Below, one piece after another: positions 29,218 to 32,380 of a DNA stretch of 32,380 nt. Each line of letters opens with the position of its first letter. Positions within the stretch are counted from its first letter, which is position 1. The notes under the pieces were generated by a model. That model saw only the letters and a program-made list of their open reading frames with translations, had not been told where the DNA came from and did no database searches. Origin of the DNA: Candidatus Gottesmanbacteria bacterium RIFCSPLOWO2_01_FULL_39_12b (GTDB lineage: Bacteria; Patescibacteriota; Microgenomatia; 2-02-FULL-39-11); the NCBI GenBank assembly GCA_001780955.1, contig MFJR01000006.1, forward strand, positions 1 through 32,380, read 5' to 3'. A program made the translations under genes and the position numbers.

Positions 29218-30327
29218 ATGATAGATCGTCTCAAAATCGAACAGGGAATAGAAAATCTCCGGGATTTTTTTAATGATGTCAGGCAGTGGGGAGAATTTCT
29301 TTATCATTTCTTCCGAAAAAAATTGGTTATAGGGGCAGGTCATTTTGAACAGGGAAAAGATTTTCTGGTAGATATCCTGCTGACAAAAAGGGGACGGTAT
29401 AGTAAACATTTTTTGAATATTTCATTTTTATTCCTCATTGCAGGTGCTATTATCGGCCGACCGGTAATCGCTTCTTACTATCCGACAATCGCTCCCAATA
29501 TTGACGCTTCAGGAGATATATATCCATCTGAATTATCCGCTATTCCTGCAGGAGATCTTTCCACAACTACCGTTCGATCGGAAAAACCCAGATTTGAAAT
29601 TCTTGATTATGAAGTGGTGCAAGGTGATACTCTGGCCTCAATATCCGAAAAGTTTGGAATATCCATCGATACCATTAAATGGGCAAACAGTTTAAAAACG
29701 GAAAAACTTATCCCTTCCCAGATGTTACGTATACCTCCGGTTACCGGTATTGTGCACAATGTTAAAGCAGGTGATACGATTTATTCTCTTGCAAAAAAAT
29801 ATCAGTCTGATGCGCAAAAGATCGTCAATTTCCCTGCCAATGATTTTTCTGACCTGGAAACTTTTGCCTTAAACGTCGGGCAGATTCTTTTTGTGCCTGA
29901 TGGTGTTATGCCGGAAGCGGCACCTGTTTATAAGCCAGCCAATGTACCGCAGTATATTGCCGGAGCCGGAGGTAAATTTATCTGGCCGACACAGGGGAAT
30001 ATCACTCAATATCCTGTTTCATATCACATGGCTCTTGATATTGCCAATCCCAGCGCTCCGCCTGTATATGCCGGAGATGCAGGTATAGTCGCCTATGCCG
30101 GATGTTTGCGCTATGGTTATGGTTGTCATGTAATAATTAATCATGTAGACGGTTATCAGACTCTTTACGCGCATCTTTCCTCCTACAGTGTTGAAGCAGG
30201 GGATAAAGTAGGTCGTGGACAAGGGATAGGTAAAATGGGATCAACCGGCAGGTCTACCGGAACCCATCTGCATTTTGAAGTTAGAAGAAACGGCGTAATT
30301 CTGAATCCTCTGGGATTTTTAAAGTAA
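29218..30327 (+). CDS. LysM-containing M23 family metallopeptidase
   Basis: A cell-wall peptidase expected to cut peptidoglycan cross-bridges outside the membrane. The 369-residue protein has a cytoplasmic N-terminus of about 62 residues and one membrane helix (FLNISFLFLIAGAIIG, 65-80). Two LysM domains follow at about 131-173 (QGDTLASISEKFGIS) and 180-226 (AGDTIYSLAKKYQSD), then an M23 domain at about 255-362. The zinc ligands are H270 and D274 in YHMALDIA and H352 in HLHFE, with H319 (YAHL) and H350 as catalytic histidines. All key residues are present, so it should be active. It follows rho in the same direction. Two cysteines (296, 303) in the M23 domain may form a disulfide. Confidence 0.92.
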   Translation: MIDRLKIEQGIENLRDFFNDVRQWGEFLYHFFRKKLVIGAGHFEQGKDFLVDILLTKRGRYSKHFLNISFLFLIAGAIIGRPVIASYYPTIAPNIDASGDIYPSELSAIPAGDLSTTTVRSEKPRFEILDYEVVQGDTLASISEKFGISIDTIKWANSLKTEKLIPSQMLRIPPVTGIVHNVKAGDTIYSLAKKYQSDAQKIVNFPANDFSDLETFALNVGQILFVPDGVMPEAAPVYKPANVPQYIAGAGGKFIWPTQGNITQYPVSYHMALDIANPSAPPVYAGDAGIVAYAGCLRYGYGCHVIINHVDGYQTLYAHLSSYSVEAGDKVGRGQGIGKMGSTGRSTGTHLHFEVRRNGVILNPLGFLK

Positions 30328-30349
30328 AACTCTTGTTGGTGGAAGCTTT

Positions 30350-30745
30350 ATGACGATGTTCGGACTTCCTTTCAGACTTCTTGCTCCGGCCCCGCTTCGC
30401 GGGGCCTCCGCAAAAAAATTCGGCATCGAGACTGCACGTCACTATCTCCTCCGCTTTATGTTATACGTAGTACCCGTGAGAAGCCAGTGGCGAAAGAAAG
30501 TTCCTGCCATAAACCATGCGGATAATACCGCCAGACCGCAGCTAGTTTTTGAGGCGGGAAATCCGCTTTATTACAGACTTATTAAATCTTTCTATCAAAA
30601 AACCGGCGTGCCGCTTGTACTGAATACCTCTTTTAACCTGCGCGGAGAACCCATCGTCGCCTCCCCCGCCGATGCTTACTCAACATTCATAAGAAGCGGA
30701 ATTGATGTGTTGGTGATGGGGAATTTCGTGTGTGAGAAGTGGTGA
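30350..30745 (+). pseudogene. C-terminal fragment of a carbamoyltransferase
   Basis: Residues about 38-131 match the C-terminal domain of the NodU/CmcH carbamoyltransferase family, with PVRSQWRKKVPAINHADNTA, RLIKSFYQKTGVPLVLNTSF and NLRGEPIVASPADAYSTF, and the end DVLVMGNFV. Full-length members have about 570-600 residues; the entire N-terminal ATP/carbamoyl-phosphate-binding part is missing and not encoded upstream. The first 30 residues (including LAPAPLRGASAKKF) have no counterpart and cover a GC-rich palindrome (30388-30406), close to the break. The frame has an ATG with a GGTGG upstream and could still be translated, but it cannot be an active enzyme alone. It lies 22 bases after the M23 gene. 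Confidence 0.75.
30388..30406. repeat. GC-rich palindrome near the break of the carbamoyltransferase fragment
   Basis: GGCCCCGC (30388-30395), TTC and GCGGGGCC (30399-30406) form a perfect 8-bp hairpin. It lies in frame and encodes APAPLRGAS. It is close to where homology to the carbamoyltransferase family begins. Confidence 0.8.
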
Positions 30746-30758
30746 GCGGGCTTTTAAA

Positions 30759-31922
30759 TTATTTACTAAACACTTTTTGATCCAGTAAATATGCGGCAAT
30801 CTCTTCCCCCGCAATTTGATGTCCGAGACTATTCAGGTGAGCATCATGCGTAAAGAACGGATATCCTTTATTTCTTTGCGTATCATAAACAGGATATAAA
30901 TCCAAGTAACTAATACCCAAGGTATTCAACTTTTCTCCGATTCTTTTTTGGACAAAATCTTTATTATCTGACGGCGGATAAAGAGTACTTCCGTACTTCT
31001 GACCCATTTCCGGGTAAAGCTGATAGTCAACCGGAAAGAGTACAACCCGGAAAATAATGCTGTTTTGCTGGGCAATATCTTTTATCGCTTTCATTACTTT
31101 GAAAGTCTTTTCTTCTTCCAGCCTGAAATTATCAATACAGCCGGGATCTAAAATACATCCCTGATACCTATCTCTTTTAACAACGACATTTTCCGGAGGT
31201 TTGAAGATGCCAAATCTGTTTTTCAACACATCAACCAACCAGATAAATAAATGGGATTCTCGCAAAATTGGATATTGGTATTTAAACTCACTCTTTTTGC
31301 TCCTTAATTGTCCTTGATCAACTACCCTGCAACAGGAAGAGATTTGTTGGGGTAACCCGTTATGATCCTGTTTATCCCAAACGGTCTCTGACAAATCGGT
31401 GATGTCATTCCAGACAAAAAAACCTAAAATTATTATATCCGGCTTTAATTCCAGTCCCCGATTTTTCAGATAGACCAGGAAACTATCCGGGCTAAAGCTG
31501 TCAGCGTATCCTGCGTTAATAACTTCTATATTATCCCTCGTTTTTTCCTTTAATACTTTCTCTAATATTTCCGGATAAGTATCACCATCTTTTACGCCAA
31601 TTCCGAATGTAATCGAATCGCCTAATACCAGTATTCTTTTTACCCCTTCTTTCTTCTCAATCTGAATATTTTTTCCCCGGTAACCCAGACTATTTATTAA
31701 CGCTACTGTATCAAAATCTCCGAAATAATTGATCATTTTGCATTTATGAGCTTTCCGCAGAGAAAATGGAAGTAATTCATCATTTTCATGGCAATCCATT
31801 GAATACTTTACCGCTTGGGAAAAAGTCATTTGAGGTCTTAAACGGCCGACGATCAGTTCAGAAAGAAGAAGTAAGATAAAGCAAAAGAAACAAAAAATAA
31901 AAAGGCCTTTGAAGGATGACAT
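30759..31922 (-). CDS. membrane-anchored SGNH/GDSL hydrolase-like protein
   Basis: A 387-residue protein with one N-terminal hydrophobic helix (LFIFCFFCFILLLLSELIV, 7-25) that anchors it facing outward. The SGNH blocks are all present: GDSITFG (101-107, Ser103 nucleophile), INAGYA with the oxyanion Gly near 142, FFVWND with Asn near 172, and the final HDAHLN with the Asp/His pair near 359-362. Such proteins act as esterases or as sugar O-acetyl/acyl transferases. In a glycan-rich locus, deacetylation or acetylation of surface sugars is likely but unproven. The start is ATG 31922, just downstream of the tRNA-Ala(GGC) gene on the same strand, so it may be transcribed from the tRNA promoter. Confidence 0.85.
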   Translation of the reverse strand: MSSFKGLFIFCFFCFILLLLSELIVGRLRPQMTFSQAVKYSMDCHENDELLPFSLRKAHKCKMINYFGDFDTVALINSLGYRGKNIQIEKKEGVKRILVLGDSITFGIGVKDGDTYPEILEKVLKEKTRDNIEVINAGYADSFSPDSFLVYLKNRGLELKPDIIILGFFVWNDITDLSETVWDKQDHNGLPQQISSCCRVVDQGQLRSKKSEFKYQYPILRESHLFIWLVDVLKNRFGIFKPPENVVVKRDRYQGCILDPGCIDNFRLEEEKTFKVMKAIKDIAQQNSIIFRVVLFPVDYQLYPEMGQKYGSTLYPPSDNKDFVQKRIGEKLNTLGISYLDLYPVYDTQRNKGYPFFTHDAHLNSLGHQIAGEEIAAYLLDQKVFSK

Positions 31923-31930
31923 TTAAGCTG

Positions 31931-32001
31931 TGGACCCGAGGGGAATCGAACCCCTTTCTTCTCCATGCCATGGAGGCATACTACCGGTGTACTACGGGCC
32001 C
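31931..32001 (-). tRNA. tRNA-Ala (anticodon GGC)
   Basis: The 71-base cloverleaf has acceptor GGGCCCG with CGGGTCC and discriminator A. The D stem is GTAC/GTAT. The anticodon stem CCTCC/GGAGA has one C-A mismatch at its base, around loop ATGGCAT with anticodon GGC. The T arm is AGGGG-TTCGATT-CCCCT. The G3-U70 pair, the main alanine identity element, is present. CCA is not encoded. Confidence 0.9.
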
Positions 32002-32034
32002 TGTAAAATCTTGAGTTGAGAAGATTTTACAGGG
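31999..32034 (-). promoter_or_regulatory. leader hairpin overlapping the 5' end of tRNA-Ala(GGC)
   Basis: On the minus strand CCCTGTAAAATCTT pairs perfectly over 14 bp with AAGATTTTACAGGG around an 8-base loop. The last three bases, GGG, are bases 1-3 of the tRNA, so the leader hairpin and the acceptor stem compete for them. Confidence 0.7.
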
Positions 32035-32098
32035 TAAACCCTTTCATAGCAAATAGCAAAGTGTTTACACAGAAAATTTTCCTCAGAAAATTATTCTG

Positions 32099-32171
32099 TG
32101 GACCCGAAGAGACTCGAACTCTCCACCTTCCCGCTGCGAGCGGGACGCTCTACCAGATGAGCTACGGGCCC
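32099..32171 (-). tRNA. tRNA-Ala (anticodon CGC)
   Basis: The 73-base cloverleaf has acceptor GGGCCCG/CGGGTCC with the G3-U70 alanine identity pair and discriminator A. The D stem is GCTC/GAGC. The anticodon stem TCCCG/CGGGA encloses loop CTCGCAG with anticodon CGC. The T arm is GAGAG-TTCGAGT-CTCTT. CCA is not encoded. The two tRNA genes have identical acceptor stems and both decode alanine (GCC and GCG). Confidence 0.93.
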
Positions 32172-32198
32172 TGAAAATCTCTGAGGAGATTTCCAGGG
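32169..32198 (-). promoter_or_regulatory. leader hairpin overlapping the 5' end of tRNA-Ala(CGC)
   Basis: CCCTGGAAATCTC pairs with GAGATTTTCAGGG over 13 positions with one mismatch and a 4-base loop. Again the closing GGG is bases 1-3 of the tRNA. The sequence CAGGGTAAACCC (plus strand) follows both leader hairpins. Confidence 0.7.
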
Positions 32199-32228
32199 TA
32201 AACCCATGAAAATTCCAAAGAGATGGTA

Positions 32229-32234
32229 ATTATA
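32229..32234 (-). promoter_or_regulatory. -10 box of the tRNA-Ala genes
   Basis: The minus strand has TATAAT at 32229-32234, about 58 bases before the first tRNA. A TTGACA at 32283-32288 on the same strand is too far away to pair with it and fits only a poor -10, TAGTTT (32260-32265). Confidence 0.4.
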
Positions 32235-32271
32235 CAATTTCCGGTTAAACCCTCTCTACAAACTAGTTTAA

Positions 32272-32380
32272 TTAGAGTATTTTGTCAAATTGGTACTGAG
32301 CCAGCACATGGTATCCACTCCAGGGTCCTAAATCTACAGACACCCGGTCAAGAATAATTGGAGGAACTATCCTCATTCTA
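32272..32380 (-). CDS. possible C-terminal end of an unknown protein (partial)
   Basis: A minus-strand frame enters from beyond the window and stops at TAA (32272-32274). The visible 36 codons have a coding-like mix, including IVPPIILDRVSVDL and WSGYHVLAQYQFDKIL. An ATG at 32374-32376 is available, so it may also be a 34-residue ORF. I do not recognise it. Confidence 0.35.
   Translation of the reverse strand, partial: RMRIVPPIILDRVSVDLGPWSGYHVLAQYQFDKIL

Noticed and set aside
32177-32271. Further tRNA gene or CDS before the tRNA-Ala pair
   Set aside because: No cloverleaf or coding frame was seen there apart from the leader hairpin and a -10 box.

Overview
The window looks like a piece of a chromosome from an uncultivated, host-associated-type bacterium of the Candidate Phyla Radiation (Patescibacteria), most likely the Microgenomates side. 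This is an inference. It rests on the AT-rich, very compact coding with many ATGA overlaps, the DUF2298 'YYY' membrane protein, the large number of GT-C glycosyltransferases next to few metabolic genes, and the truncated-looking S1 and Rho proteins. TGA is used as a stop, so this is not a code-25 lineage.

Layout. 1-516 is the end of an rRNA operon (3' end of 23S, then an unusually long 5S). 520-3112 holds a promoter, a four-domain S1 protein and radA. 3113-4027 has no large gene but contains a 49-codon ORF and, further on, a tiny promoter-to-terminator unit. 4028-6397 (-) is a DUF2298 polytopic protein. 6479-9767 (+) is an operon of HAD hydrolase, GT4, methyltransferase and ALG5-like GT2. 9771-14387 (-) is an operon read as transaldolase, SDR, sugar dehydrogenase-like, epimerase, methyltransferase. 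14424-15715 (+) and 15705-17212 (-) together hold GmhB-, HddC-, GmhA- and HddA-like genes, a full set for GDP-D-glycero-D-manno-heptose. The neighbouring transaldolase could supply sedoheptulose 7-phosphate. 17274-20897 (+) and 20876-24731 (-) are four GT-C membrane glycosyltransferases. They are followed on the minus strand by UbiA-type prenyltransferase, an FAD amine-oxidase-like protein and an anchored Ig-like protein. 27479-30745 (+) is a structured leader region, rho, a LysM-M23 peptidase and a remnant of a carbamoyltransferase. 30759-32171 (-) is an SGNH hydrolase and two tRNA-Ala genes (GGC and CGC).

How it works together: the central 25 kb reads as one surface-glycan locus. Nucleotide-activated heptose and other sugars are made in the cytoplasm. 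GT2 and UbiA enzymes could load sugars on polyprenyl phosphate, and GT-C enzymes could transfer them outside the membrane.

The most striking signal cuts across the genes. Several palindromic elements and 7- or 8-base tandem repeats lie inside reading frames without breaking them. They occur in glycosyltransferases, a methyltransferase and an FAD enzyme, and identical repeat tracts appear in unrelated proteins. One palindrome sits inside a heptamer tract. This resembles the in-frame palindromic elements of Rickettsia and the heptanucleotide STRR repeats of cyanobacteria, here combined in one surface-glycan locus. Both tRNA-Ala genes also share a leader hairpin that captures their first three bases.
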